64,000 nt of DNA from Diplolepis rosae (GCA_030998225.1 JAPYXD010000704.1:2976001-3040000); one strand, 5' to 3'. Counted from the first letter of the stretch, positions 9,524 through 20,240 are shown. Notes: generated by a model not told the origin, from the letters alone. Numbers and translations are program-made.

Positions 9524-12317
9524 AATTTCTACAGCTCAACCTCGGGAGAGGGAAGGAAGCCCAGAACCTTCTGATGCAGACTGCCAGGGAGAGGAGAGCC
9601 GATGTGTTGCTCATTAGTGAGCAACACAAATGGTCCGAAAACTCTGCTTGGTACCAGGATGCATCAAGGAGGGCTGGGATCCTTGTCTGCAGCCCTGATT
9701 TGAGCATCGCGGAGTTCCTGGAGACCGACGCGGGGTTCGTTTGGGTAGAGGTGGCGGGGGTACGTGTGTACAGCTGCTACTTCTCCCCCAACGATCCTTT
9801 CGAGATCTTCGAGACCCAGATCCTCCTCCTTGAGGAAAGCCTCAAAGAGGCTAGTGGGCGGTCCCTTATTGCGGGTGACTTTAATAGTAAGTCGCCCGAG
9901 TGGGGGAGAAACCCGTCTGGATAGGAGGGGAATCTTGGTCAGTGAGATGGTCGCCAGGAATGACCTGATTGTATTGAATCGGGGCAGGGATTTTACGTTC
10001 AGACGAGTAGCAGGGGGGTCGATTATCGACCTCACAATTGCCGCGCCCCGTCTTGCCTCCAGGATAGGCGACTGGTGCGTCCTCGATGTAATAACATTGA
10101 GTGACCACCAGTGCATTGAGTTAAGCATCCAGGAACGGAGTCACCCAGTGAATACGGGAAGGGGCGGCAAGGTAAGGAGCCCCTCCTGGAACACAAAACG
10201 ACTCAGCAAAGACAAGCTTCGCGAACATCTTGAAGAAACCAGGCTCATAGATGAGCTTGGTTGGGCAAGGTCTGCTGGGTCGTTGGAGGACACTGTGCGG
10301 GCGGCGAGGCGGAAAGTGGTCGCAGCATGCGACCACTCCATGCCTCGCCGCAGGCACAGGCGTACCGGGGACTCGATGTACTGGTGGAGCGACCAGTTGT
10401 CCGTCATGCGTCGAAAGTGCCTTACAGCGCGGCGGAGTTTTACCCGCTCAAAGGGTGAACCTCTGCTGCGCGAGGCATGGAAAAAAGCAAAATCAGCTCT
10501 GAGGCAAGGCATAAAAAAAAGCCGACTTCAGTGCTGGTAAGACTTGATCGGAGAAGTCGAGAAGGATCCATGGGGTCTCGCCTTCAAAATAGTCACTAAG
10601 AGATTAGTGACTAGAAGAAAGACTCCGGGCCTGGATAGTGCCGATTGTGTCAAGTACATCGTGGGAAGCTTGTTCCCGCATGTAGAGCCGTTCCAAAGAC
10701 AGGACCGAAGTTCCTGCGTGGTCCGGGGCGAAGAACTCTTCACTCTCGAAGAACTAAAGAGAGCGGGTGGAAGGCTCAAGGCAAACACAGCGCCGGGGAT
10801 CGACGGGTTGCCGAACGAGATCCTCAAAGAGGTGATCGGGGTATACCAGGAGATCCTCCTAGAAGTCTTCAACTCCTGTCTTCGGGAGGGGAGGTTCTTC
10901 GCAGACTGGAAGAAGCAGAGGTCGGTCCTGCTGAGGAAAGGCAACAAACCTCTAGGGGATGCCTCATCGTATAGGCCAATATGTTTATTGGATACGATGG
11001 GGAAACTTCTGGAGGAAATGATCCTACAAAGACACATGACAACAACACACATGAAGACAAGGTCACATGGTCCGCGAGAATGGTCTCTCGGAAAACCAGT
11101 TCGGCTTTCGGAAAGGCAGGTCCACAGTTGACGCCATCCAGGCAGTGGTGGACATCGCCACTAAAGCAAGAAGAGGAACTGGTAAGCGTAAGGGATTCTG
11201 CGCGTTGATCAGCATTGACATACGTAAAGCGTTCAATACCGCGAGATGGAACATCTGCATCGAGGCGATGGTGCGGAAAAAGGTTCCAGACTACCTGTTA
11301 CGAATGATAGATGACTATCTGAGCGACAGGTGGGTGATATACGAGGGCGACAAATGGTCTCTCAAGGAAGAGATGACATGTGGCGCCCCTCAAGGGTCGA
11401 GGGTAGGTCCACTCGTCTGGAACGTCATGTACGACGATTTCCTGCGCATGGACCTGCCTGCTGGAACGAGCATCATCGGCTTCGCGGATGACGCACTTGT
11501 CGTGTGCGCCGCTGACGACGTCAAAATCCTGGAGCTGAGGATCAATGATAGTCTGTGGCGGGCAAAGCGTTGGTTGGATAGCAGATGCCTGAAAATGGCC
11601 CCTGAGAAGACCGAGGCTTTGCTGGTCACAGACAGGAGATCCTTAAAAACAACCACGCTATCCAGAAGAAGCTGTTCTCGGCACAGAGAAGTGCGGTGCT
11701 GAGAATTGTCTCAGCATACCGAACTGTGTCGACGAGTGCTGTGCTGGTCCTGGCGAGCGTCCCGCCAATAGATTTATTGGCGGAGGAAAGGCAGGAGACC
11801 TTTCAGCTTCGCAAGGAGCTTACCTGCGCCGACCTGCAGGAAATCGCTCGCGCGAAGGAGGCCATACGCAAGGATGGAAGGCGCAGACTCGTCGAGAAAT
11901 GGCAGACGAGATGGCATGGTGACCAAACCGGGAGATGGACACACCGTCTGATCCCGGAGCTCGCCACCTGACTGGATAGAAAGCACGGTCAAGTCGGCTT
12001 TTACTTGGCGTAAGCGCTTTCTGGCCATGGTTGCTTTAATGCGTACCTGAAGCGCTTCAAGAAAAGAGACGATGAGTCGTGCCGCTGCTGCGGTTCCCTT
12101 GTGGATAATGCAGAGCACACACTTTTCGTCTGCGCAAAGTGGGGCGCGGCAAGGGAGGCCCTCGGTCAGGCAGTGGGTGCCGAGCTCACTCCTGACACGA
12201 TGGTCTCTCTCATGCTCCAGTCTGAACAGATTTGGATGTTTATCGAGTCATTCGTCACCCTGGTGATGAAGGCGAGGGAGCTCGATGAGCGTACAGAGCA
12301 ACAATGGGGGCCAGTAG
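9520..12317 (+). pseudogene. R1-clade ORF2 (endonuclease-reverse transcriptase) relic, copy A
   Basis: The frame overlapping the ORF1 stop begins (V)KFLQLNLGRGKEA, the N-terminus of the AP-like endonuclease, followed by LLISEQHKW, GDFNSKSPEWG and LSDHQCIE. A 1-bp insertion near 9905-9912 shifts frame. A stop (TAA, 10538-10540) replaces Lys. A frameshift near 11030-11070 precedes SENQFGFRKGRSTVDAIQA, then SIDIRKAFNTARW, GAPQGSRVGPL and the catalytic GFADDALVV. About 0.27 kb is deleted at about 11640. Further stops lie at 11969 (TGG to TGA) and 12011 (TAA). A C-terminal Cys-His motif survives near 12080-12130. The end is set by alignment with the copy B stop. The enzyme would nick chromosomal DNA and reverse-transcribe element RNA there; this copy cannot. 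Confidence 0.92.
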
Positions 12318-12688
12318 AAATCGCATCGGGGCCTACACCCGCGGTCCTGCGTCTTGGGCGGACTTGGCTGTTCGCGTCGACCGGGGGAGGAATCTTCTTA
12401 TTCCTTTCCTGGTTGGCGCGGTTGGCCGGCCTACCTAGCAGGCGTATGCCCGCGGATGGGAGTCCCGGGCGAACGGACGACGGAAGAGTCGTACGCGACT
12501 TTAAGCTGGAACCAACTGCCCGCGAAGTTTAAAGCCGAAAGGCGGTTCCGCGGGCGGTGTATTGGTTCGTTAGAGGGGGTTTTTTGTTTTTAACAGGTAT
12601 ACCGAGACCCGTCCTAGGAGAGTCCTGTACCACGTCTATAAAAGATTTGACCATTTTTCCTCCTCACCAAAAAAAAAAAAAAAAACAA
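12318..12688 (+). other. 3' UTR and A-rich tail of R1-clade copy A
   Basis: About 350 bp align closely with copy B, including GCCGAAAGGCGGTTCCGCGG and GTCCTAGGAGAGTCCTGTAC, ending TTCCTCCTCACC and then an A tract (12669-12688 with one C). The conserved GC-rich 3' end is a candidate recognition structure for the element's own reverse transcriptase (inference). Confidence 0.8.
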
Positions 12689-12702
12689 AACAAGAATAAT
12701 TC
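12689..12702 (+). repeat. 14-bp target-site duplication, right copy (R1-clade copy A)
   Basis: Exact repeat of 7024-7037, directly after the A tract. Confidence 0.9.
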
Positions 12703-13033
12703 GGTGCAGATGGCCAGCCCCCGACCACATCCCGACTAGAATAAGTAGGTATAACTAACAAGCTCCCGACCTATGTTCCGTGACGCAACTGCTTGGGGAG
12801 TAGTCAGTTTTCCTGGCTAGCACACGACTTTAAGTTAGGTCAACAAGTCAGGGCCCTAACCAGTTTCTAAATTAAATTTCCGCACAGGCTGTCATCGGGC
12901 GAGCGAACCGATCAAGCGTAAGTTAATTAAACGAAAGGGTTGTTGTAAGTCAGTGCCACCGTTAATAAACCGAACCTCGAATACTAAATAACCTATGTCC
13001 AGGAAGTTAGCACCGCCATTTTGCTTTTTCAAA
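12703..13033. other. Intergenic spacer
   Basis: Mixed-composition single-copy-looking sequence between the retrotransposon and the next foldback element. No ORF, RNA gene or repeat is recognised. Confidence 0.5.
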
Positions 13034-14436
13034 AAAACAAAAGTTGTGCTGAGTTGTGCTAGGTGAGCACAATAAATCTCTTTCTTAACAATTTTCTCTC
13101 AGACGCATCTTTTTGAAAATAAATACATTTTTGTCAATTTCGAAATTTGTTTAAACATATAATTTTCAAAAATGCTAATTACCAAAAAACAAAATTGGTC
13201 CTGAGTTGTGCTAGACGATCACAATAAATCTCTTCCTCAACAATTTTCTCTCAAACGGATCCTTTTAAAAATAAATACATTTTTGTCAATTTCGAAATTT
13301 GTTTAAATGTATGTTTTTCAAAAATTGAAATTTTGAAAAAACAAAAGTTGTGTTGACTTTTGCTAGGCAAGTACAAGAATAAACTCTTATAACATTTTCC
13401 AATCAGATTAATATTTTTCAAATGAAAACTCATTTTTGTACATAGTCCATCACCGACCCGGGATTTCACAAATATGGGAATTGTGAAAAACAAAAACCAA
13501 ATTTGGAAAATTTTCCAGAGTTCTGTTTTTCCACAGAATAGTGAAAAATAAGTAGTTTCTTGGTCGATTTCGTAAATGCCCTTAAGGACATGTCACTGTC
13601 GTGACTTTATCCAATACTTTTCGTGCTTCCCATTTTTAATTTCTAATATTGGAGGTAAGACAATGGTTCATAGGGTTATTTCGAGCCGAAAATCTCTGTA
13701 TCTTTGGAATTTAGAAATAGCAATTTTAGGTTTGTACTTTGGTGCCGCTGCTGATATGATTTAAAGTTTGCAACAACCCTGCGCGTTTTCCAAAAAGAGC
13801 TTCCCTGTTGAAAAATTTGACTTCAAAAATCATGCCAAAATCAACATGAAAAGGAATGTCAAAAAGGCGATAAAAAATGACCTAAAAAATTACATGAAAA
13901 AGGACGTGAAAAAGGACGTTAAAAATGTTGTAAAGAATTTGGACAAACAAAATTTTTAATTCCTTTTCTAAAAATGATCTCGTTATCACAGTGGTCTATG
14001 CGCCGGCAGAGAATTTAATTCGAAATATAAATAGAAACATTGGAATACCTTAATTCAAAGACTTTTTGTTTTCTGCAAAATTCCGGGTCGGTGATGGACT
14101 ATGTTTCAAAAATGAGTTTTCATTTGGAAAATATAAATCTGATTGGAAAATATTGTATTATTAGTGTTTATCTTTTTCTCGTCTAGCACAGCTCCGAACA
14201 ACTTTCCTGTTTTCTACATTCGCATTTTTGAAAATTATATGTTTAAACAAATTTCGAAATTGACAAAAAAGTATTTATTTTGAAAAATATGCATCTTAGA
14301 GAAAACGTTCAGAAAGAGATTTATTGTGTTCGCCTACGACAACTCATCACAACTTTTTTTTTTTCGAAATTCGTATTTTTGAAAATTATATGTTTAAACA
14401 AAATGACAAAAATGTATTTATTCTCAAAAAGATGCG
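13034..14436. mobile_element. Foldback-like element with modular 152-bp arm repeats
   Basis: The left arm is a tandem array: the landmark GAGTTGTGCTAG (or GACTTTTGCTAG) recurs at 13051, 13203 and 13355, a period of exactly 152 bp. Each unit carries the AAATACATTTTTGTCAATTT block or a diverged version. The right arm (14086-14436) holds the same units inverted, including CCGGGTCGGTGATGGACTAT at about 14086 against its complement near 13443-13462, and two inverted AAATTATATGTTTAAACAAA blocks. The centre (about 13466-14085) is unique. Inverted arms made of direct repeats are the hallmark of Foldback (FB)-type elements. The outermost 70 bp of the left arm has no partner, so the right end is probably truncated. 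Confidence 0.82.
13768..13959 (+). CDS. Lys-rich ORF in foldback loop, doubtful
   Basis: A 63-codon frame whose second half is a run of KDVKKDVKN-type repeats, arising from a short A-rich tandem repeat in the DNA. There is no known domain. It lies in the unique centre of the foldback element, which is the only reason to list it; it is probably low-complexity sequence rather than a gene. Confidence 0.12.
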   Translation: MQQPCAFSKKSFPVEKFDFKNHAKINMKRNVKKAIKNDLKNYMKKDVKKDVKNVVKNLDKQNF

Positions 14437-15780
14437 ACATAATTTGTGTGTTGAAAATGAAAAATTTGTAACAATCAGAGGATAATTTTCAAGCAATTAA
14501 ATTTGTTTTTCATAAAATATTATATTTTATTTAAAATTTGTTTAAATTCAGTTTTTGTGATGCAGTACAAAATTATTATTATTTTTGGAAACATTTAAAA
14601 TGTATTTGAGTGACAAGAGATTAAAAAACGAATAAATATTCTTCGAATCGTGGTGCCCCGTTTGGCGCCTACCGCCTATTGTGCCCTGACAGTGTCTCGT
14701 GAGTCGAGCGACCAGCTGAAACGCTGCTTCAAAAATCTTTCGAGCATCGCTCAACAAATAAAGTCATATCTCGGAAACTAATAAATTGTTTCGAATGTTT
14801 TTGGGCTCAATTTATAGCTGAGGCTTGAGGCGTTATTCTAGCAAAGTTTCAAATTTTTCCTATCACTTCCCTAAAGTATGCAGGCAGCTGAAGTTTAAAA
14901 GTGAAAATTTGTCAAAATCGGAAATTACGTCGGCCTTTCTCACACGCTATCTCGGCTTCTATTCTATGAAAATACTTCAAATAGAGCTCATTCGACGCAA
15001 AATTTTATAATCTTTCAAACTCCTTTTCAAAAATATTTCTAACTTAATTTTTCACGGAGATAGCCGCTTTCAAAGACGAGCATGTTTTTATTACAATTTT
15101 TGTAGGTGGTCCCACAATTTTGACCGGTAGTGTACCTTGATCTATATTGCGGATATGCATAAGAAATCTCACCAACAATTCTGCGCTTCCGAACTCGCCA
15201 TTTACTTTTTGCTTTTGGCATTTTAATTTCAATATAGTCACTACAATATCACGACCACAACACAAAATTTGAAAGTAATCTTGTCTGTCATAATCCAATG
15301 TGGTTTCGACCCGGACTCCACCATGTGTCCCCCTGCGGTCACATGTGGATAATCCGGTCGGGCCTGGATCGGAACTTTGGAACAAGTTGGGCAATTTCTG
15401 CACGGGTAGAAGAATCGAATGAGGAATTGGATGATATATTAATTAATAATTTTGAAAAGGAAATAGGAATAAAACAAAAACCAGGGAACAGATAAAACCC
15501 AATACTCTATAGGAAAAATTTGTCAAAGAATACAGAAAACAGGTTTACAAGAAGGCATTCTAATCTAGAAGAGTTCAATGAGAGAAAATAGATGATTGTA
15601 ATAAGTTAAATTAGTCGTCAAGAAAAATATCAAAGAAAAAAACTAAAAGAATCAAAAAACAATGTGAAGCGGTAATAACGGTCACGCCTACAGCACCTAA
15701 AAAAAGAGTTTTCCAATAGGGACATAACAATTTTATCTATGAATAAAACACAGAAATATTTGAGATATTAAGTTCAAATT
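14437..15780. other. Intergenic stretch, no gene recognised
   Basis: AT-rich DNA with a GC-richer patch at 14645-14750 and another at 15295-15400 containing CGGGCCTGGATCGGAAC. A related GC-rich phrase (CGGGCCTGGACCGGATC) recurs at about 35559. No transposase, splice-flanked exon or RNA gene is recognised. A 119-codon minus-strand frame (15044-15403) has no motif I know. Confidence 0.45.
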
Positions 15781-15809
15781 TATTGTGGGTGTAGTGCAAG
15801 CATTACATT

Positions 15810-16472
15810 TTATGAATGAAATTCGATATCGGTCATATGACCACCACGAGCCCGTTCACAGCGGTCGATTCTTTGGACCCAATTTTCCACAACTCTGGTA
15901 CACATTTCGACCGAAACCTTGGCAATTCCGCGTTGGATGTTGTCTTTGAGGTCGTCTAAAGTTGCTGGCTTGTTGGCATAGACCAGTGACTTGATATGGC
16001 CCCATAAAAAGAAATCCAATGGCGTTAGATCGCATGAACGAGGCGGCTATTCGACCGGACCATTTCTCGAGATAACACGTTCACCGAATTTGACCTTAAA
16101 TAAATCGATTGTGACGCGTGCTGTGTGGCTAATGGCACCGTCTTGTTGAAACCACATATCGTTGATGTCAAGTTCATCCAATTCTGGCCACAAATAATCT
16201 TCCAACATAGCACGATAGCGTTCTCCATTGACGGTAACATGACGGCCGTTTTCATCCATGAAAAAATACGGCCCAATCACACCTCCTGCATGAAAACCGC
16301 ACCAAACAGTCACTTTTTGCGGATGCAACGGTGTCTCAAGAAGCACATTTGGGTTTGTTGCTGGCCAATAACGCATATTTTGCTTATTAACAAAGCCATT
16401 GAGTCAGAAATGAGCTTCATCGCTGAAGATGATTTTTCGGTGAAATTCTTCATTTTCTTCAAGCTTTACCAG
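15810..16472 (-). pseudogene. Rosa-like DD41D transposase relic (Tc1/mariner superfamily)
   Basis: The catalytic core reads FHRKIIFSDEAHF, stop, LNGFVNKQNMRYW, then TVWCGFHAGGVIGPYFF, DMWFQQDGAISHTA, RVISRNGPVE, stop, PPRSCDLTPLDFFLWG, and ends near ERARGGHMTDIEF. The three catalytic Asp are present (FSDEAHF, QQDGA, TPLDFF). The spacing of the last two is 41 residues, which defines the DD41D group known as Rosa or Visitor. Two stops both replace Trp codons (TGG to TGA near 16398; TGG to TAG at 16047-16049). The DNA-binding N-terminus is absent: homology breaks at about 16472, where a MITE begins. No TIRs were found, so this is a truncated relic. Confidence 0.88.
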
Positions 16473-16792
16473 AGCCATTGCACTTGATATTTCGCGACTA
16501 GTTCCAGCCATTTTGATTTTCTCGATCTTGTGTAGTAGTAGCGTATGTAATAGAGCATGCGCAGTTCAAATGTACAAGGCTTTGTCAGTACAGTGTCAAC
16601 GCTGTACGAAGATGAAGAAGATGAAGAAGATGAAGAAGAAGAAGAAGAAGAATAAGAAGAAGAAGATTACGCTCCGCTGTATGGTTATAGACAGTTCGAT
16701 TTTTACATTACATTTCTCTGTAGCGTAATACACAATATTACGCTACTCTCAACTGTAGCGTAAAAGCGAGTTTACGCACATGAGGCACATAA
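16473..16792. mobile_element. Right-half copy (B) of the 0.5-kb MITE
   Basis: It aligns with the right part of copies A (1294-1825) and C (16939-17451), from the CACTTGATATTTCGCGAC block to the terminal GGCACATAA at 16792. The purine microsatellite of GAAGAAGAT/GAAGAAG units is longer here (16605-16669). Its left boundary coincides with the end of transposase homology, so either the transposon inserted in the MITE or a deletion joined them. Confidence 0.8.
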
Positions 16793-17497
16793 AATATTAT
16801 TCGGACTCTGCTCCGTCGTATGGAATGGTTCAGAAGTGGTTTACCGAATTTCGTTTCGTCCGTACGAGTACAGAAATCATACCAAGTCTAGGTCGTCCAA
16901 ACGAGATCACTACTCCGGAAATTAACAATAATAGTATATTATGTGCCCAGCCGCATAATGAGGGTTATTACGCGACGAGCGACAATGCTTGCAGGAGATC
17001 GAAGCCGAGGCGCGATCAGTCCTGCGAGGATTTTAAGCAAGTCTCGTAATTTCCTGAATTGTGTGCATTGGCACGTATTCTATTTTATGTGACTTCGGTG
17101 CGGAAAGGAGTTTGTATGCGTACACTCGAATCTAACCTAGTATTGTAGTTGTTTGCGGCGCTAGTCATTACACTTGATATTTCGCGACTAGTTCCGGCCA
17201 TTTTTATTTTTTCGATCTTGTGTAGTAGTAGCGTATTGTAATAGAGCATGCGCAGTTCAAATGTACAAAGCTTTGTCATTACGGTGCCAATGCTGTACGA
17301 AGAAGAATAAGTAGAAGATTACGCTCCGCTGTATGGTTATAGGCACATGCGCAGTACAATTTTACATTACATTCCTCTGTATCGTAATACACAACATTAC
17401 GCTACTCTCAACTGTAGCATAGAAACGAGTTTACGCGCTGGAGGCACATAAGATCTTATGTTATTCTTTTAAATGGCGCAAAAGTGAAAATACCTTT
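16793..17497 (+). pseudogene. Mariner N-terminal relic interrupted by MITE copy C
   Basis: The sequence 16793-16937 encodes YSDSAPSYGMVQKWFTEF, then a segment ending PSLGRPNEITTPEINN, the linker region of a mariner transposase. The frame resumes at 17452 after the MITE with codons for NDAKV-type residues (TTTTAAATGGCGCAAAAGTG), and homology ends near 17497. A second copy at 17751 shows the uninterrupted order, which proves that the MITE inserted into this mariner. No catalytic residues remain. Confidence 0.78.
16939..17451. mobile_element. MITE copy C, inserted in a mariner relic
   Basis: A 513-bp element with the same ends as copy A (TTATGTGCC...GGCACATAA). The flanking mariner sequence is continuous across it when compared with 17751-18190, so the insertion is younger than the mariner. 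The AATAGTATA phrase just before the left end is shared with copy A and may belong to the element. Confidence 0.85.
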
Positions 17498-17750
17498 TTA
17501 GCTCTCATCCCTGATTACGAATATATACTACTAAGGTGTTTGATATTAAAGTGATATTTCTATGAGAGGTCACCACTAATAACAACTGGCTATCATTGTT
17601 AAAAGGTTTCATCCTTCAAAACTCTCCTGTCAAAATTTGAGCTAAATGTATTCATTAGTTTACAAGTTATAGTGTCTGAAAGCAAGAAACCTCCGAATTT
17701 TTTGCAAAAATGGAAAAAAGTGAATTTCGTGTGTTGAAACATTAATTTTT

Positions 17751-18190
17751 ATTTGGTTTACCGAATTTCGTTTCGGCCGTACGAGCACAGAAATCATACC
17801 AAGTCTAGATCATCCAAACGAGATCACTACACCAGAAATTATCAATAAAATTTTATGATATTGTTTTAAATGACGCGAAAGTGAAAGTGTGTGAGATAGC
17901 AGAGCTCGCATTTACCTCAACTGAGCGTGTGGTCGATATTTTGCATACACCTTTGTGTATGAGAAAACTGTTTGCAAGTTGAGTGTCGCGATTGCTCACA
18001 ATCGACCAAAAACGCATTCGTGTGACCACTTCGGAGCAAACTTTGGCTTATTATAACCGTAATCCGAAAGAGTTTTTGCATCGATTTGTGACAATAGATG
18101 AAACGGATCCACCACTATAATCTGGAGTCACATGAAAGGTCAAAACAGTGGGTTAAACCTGGTGAAAGCGCACCAAAGCACCAAAGAAGT
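17751..18190 (+). pseudogene. Mariner transposase relic, N-terminal and first catalytic part
   Basis: It begins with the same GGTTTACCGAATTTCGTTTC block as 16838 and continues through a PE(I)INKI linker and TTSEQTLAYYNRNPKEFLHR to FVTIDET, the motif with the first catalytic Asp. Frames are broken by several indels and stops, and the TWIHH that should follow FVTIDE is disrupted. It resembles the mellifera-type mariners. No ends were recognised. Confidence 0.75.
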
Positions 18191-18249
18191 TGGAAGATTC
18201 TTATGTATAAATGTTAACATTTAATATCACTGACATTTTACACTAGCCA

Positions 18250-18966
18250 TAACACAGTATCCCTTTGGTTTGCGAAATTTCGTTCTGGGGATTTCAGCCT
18301 TGAAAATAAACAATGTGGAAGACCCTACCCAAAGTAAATAATGATGAACTGAAAGCTATTGTAGAGAGTGACACGTCTCAAACTACTCGTGAGTTAGAAT
18401 CGAAATTTGATGTTTTTATTCCAACCATATTGGATCATTTGCGTCAAATCAACATTAAATGCACACCAGATGAAAATCCAGCTCAAAACCAAACATTCAT
18501 CAAAAGAAGCTCATGGTTACTGCTTGGTGGAGTAGCCACGGTTTGATTCATTATATAGTTTCATAAAAACTGGTCAATCGATCACAACAGAGACCTACTG
18601 TAAGCAACTTAACAACATGATAAAGATTCTGGCAGAAAAAAAGCCGAGATTAGTGAACAGAGACATGCCGATTCTCCTACATGATAATGCTCACCCACAC
18701 ACTGCAAATCGGACACAATTAAAAATACTGAAATTGGATTTGGAAACTATCGATTATCTTTTGTATTCACGGGACTTTTCACGAACTGATTATCATTTTA
18801 TTCGTAATTTGGATAACTTTTCACAAGGAAAAATATTTAATTCCCAACAGGTTGTTGGAAATGTCTTCCGCGCTTTCATCGGTAAATCGGTTCTCACTCT
18901 CTAGGCTTCTATGCAAAAGGCATAAATGAATTACCATTGAAATGTCAAAACTGTATCGATGCCCCA
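18250..18966 (+). pseudogene. Mariner (DD34D) transposase relic
   Basis: Reading 18250 onward gives WFAKFRSGDFSLENKQCGRP, a 1-bp shift near 18325, VNNDELKAIVESDTSQTTRE and PTILDHLRQIN. A deletion follows (the first catalytic region is lost). The sequence then gives FIKTGQSITTETYCKQLN, MPILLHDNAHPHTA (second Asp), the diverged SRDFSRTDYHF (third Asp position) and finally GINELPLKCQNCID. Stops at 18543 and 18903 and frame changes make it non-functional. It belongs to a different mariner lineage from the 2.8-kb and 17.7-kb relics, judging by its motifs. Confidence 0.82.
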
Positions 18967-19344
18967 GTAGCTTTCGTTGTCCCCACTAATGCTTCTGATA
19001 AAATTTTTACCCTGTAACAATATCTTCGCGTGTAAATAACTTTTGCAATTACAGTTTTTATTTCTGTTAAGAATGAAATAATATTTGAGCATAATCTAAT
19101 TATTTCTGAAATTTTCCTCAGTAGCATAATTAAAACAATCTGTCCATCTCCCATCGGGGGCGTGGGTACATTCTCATCGCGTGCGATTTAGTTGCCACGC
19201 TTTGCGCTCAGTATAATGTGTTTTTTAGTATAATACGTAGGTCTTGCAGCGCAGACAATAACTAAGGATCATCTGCATCTCACAAAGCGATGCAGTCCTT
19301 GGATTTCATATCAGCTTACGCTTGAGTATAAAGAGCAGCGAGTG
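18967..19344. other. Spacer with a fragment of the GC-hairpin repeat family
   Basis: At 19143-19205 a short fragment reads TACATTCTCATCGCG followed by ACGCTTTGCGCTCA, matching the start of the ACATTCTCATC/GCGCTTCGCGCTC repeats at 44.7 and 45.0 kb. No gene is recognised. Confidence 0.5.
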
Positions 19345-19720
19345 GAGTGATGTCGGTACATGCGGGAAAGGTTAAGAGAACAAACTAAGGACGTTTTTAA
19401 TATCGTCACAGATGACGAAGCCTGGTTATATAATTATGACCTAGAGGAAAAGCAGCAATCAACAGAGTGGTGCTTTCAAAATGAGTATTCACCAACAACA
19501 GTGCGACGAAGACGAAGTGTAGGAAAGACTATGGTCGAATCATTCTTTTAAAAAACGGTCCACATAGCGACTGTGGTATTGAAAGGCCAACGTTCTGTCA
19601 CAGCCGAGTCGTACGCTACGCATTGCCTATCGAGAATTTTTGAGGTTTAAACTTCTGGTCAACCAAAGTTGACACTGAGTCATTTGATACTCCACGAGAA
19701 TTTCTTTAAGGGTATGGAGA
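19345..19720 (+). pseudogene. Mariner transposase relic, central part
   Basis: The frame carries DVFNIVTDDEAWLYNYDLEE, QQSTEWCFQNE, SVGKTMVESFF and, after a stop, HIATVVLKGQRSVTAESYAT. This is the region around the first catalytic Asp (VTDDEAW, family consensus VTGDE.W). A degraded LILHEN stands where HHDNA should be, after which homology is lost. It appears to come from the same lineage as the element that starts at 63.5 kb, whose N-terminus is complementary to this piece. Confidence 0.75.
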
Positions 19721-20084
19721 AACTTTCAACATGACCCTTGTAGATTAATAGAATGCAATAAAATTAATAAAATGCACTTTATGGTCTGCTAGTAGAAAAA
19801 AATAATTTTTAGAGCTGTCTAAGTACATATTTTACAAGGACCCAAGATTTAAAATACATAATTTTACAAAAAATATCAAAATTGTTCTAATTAAAATGGG
19901 AATTCTGTCAGATATTCAAAAATCGCTTTCAGCCGCTCAATTAATTCACTTTCTAATTTTCAGCTATTTTCTATTCATCCCGTGGAATGAAAAGGTTACT
20001 TTCGCTCCGCCAGCTGAACTCAGCAATAGTCGGCAATTTCCGCATCACTCAAGAGGCAAAGAAAGTCGAATTTTCGATGCGCGT
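19721..20084. other. Intergenic spacer
   Basis: AT-rich, no feature recognised. Confidence 0.45.
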
Positions 20085-20240
20085 ATTATGAAACTAGGAA
20101 GAAAAAAGTTTATTTTGCGAGTCTGAGGTTTGATGGCTGAGCAAAGTGAGGGCAACAATCGCACAAGTAAAATAAATTTTCTCCACAAGTGTGTAGTTTC
20201 TGCTTTTTTCCACGCGTTGCGCATACTATTTTTGATAACG
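20085..20240. repeat. Dispersed repeat carrying a GAGTGTGAAGTTTGATG motif
   Basis: The phrase GAGTCTGAGGTTTGATGGCT, followed by GAGCAAAGTGAGGGCAACAA and a CACAAGTAAAATAAATTTTC tail, recurs with changes at about 34044-34110 and in shorter form at about 26620-26680. In two copies it is preceded by a TATT(G/A)TG(C/A)AACTAGGAA-type left end. No coding capacity; an old MITE family. Confidence 0.55.

Larger units (their letters stand above)
7038..12688 (+). mobile_element. R1-clade non-LTR retrotransposon, copy A (decayed)
   Basis: A full-length 5.65-kb LINE-like element: GC-rich 5' UTR, ORF1 with zinc knuckles, ORF2 with an apurinic-type endonuclease and reverse transcriptase, 3' UTR, an oligo(A) tail with some other bases, and a 14-bp target duplication. 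A second copy lies at 50566-56052 and aligns throughout. The domain order (EN then RT, then a C-terminal Cys/His motif) and a 14-bp duplication fit the R1 clade. The site is not 28S rDNA, so this is not the site-specific R1 itself. The copy is dead: ORF1 has two in-frame stops; ORF2 has several stops, frameshifts and a roughly 0.27-kb deletion. Its GC content contrasts with the surrounding AT-rich DNA. Confidence 0.93.

Noticed and set aside
8296..10512. Long minus-strand open frames opposite the R1-clade element (and their equivalents at 51461-55469)
   Set aside because: They are antisense shadows of ORF1/ORF2; they have no motif of their own and break where the sense frame does not require it.
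7038..12688. Site-specific R1 in 28S rDNA, or flanking rRNA genes
   Set aside because: Neither flank resembles rDNA; target duplications are AT-rich unique sequence, and no rRNA gene is present in the window.
15044..15403. 119-codon minus-strand ORF as a host gene
   Set aside because: No known domain, no splice context, composition equal to the flanks apart from one GC-rich repeat-like phrase.
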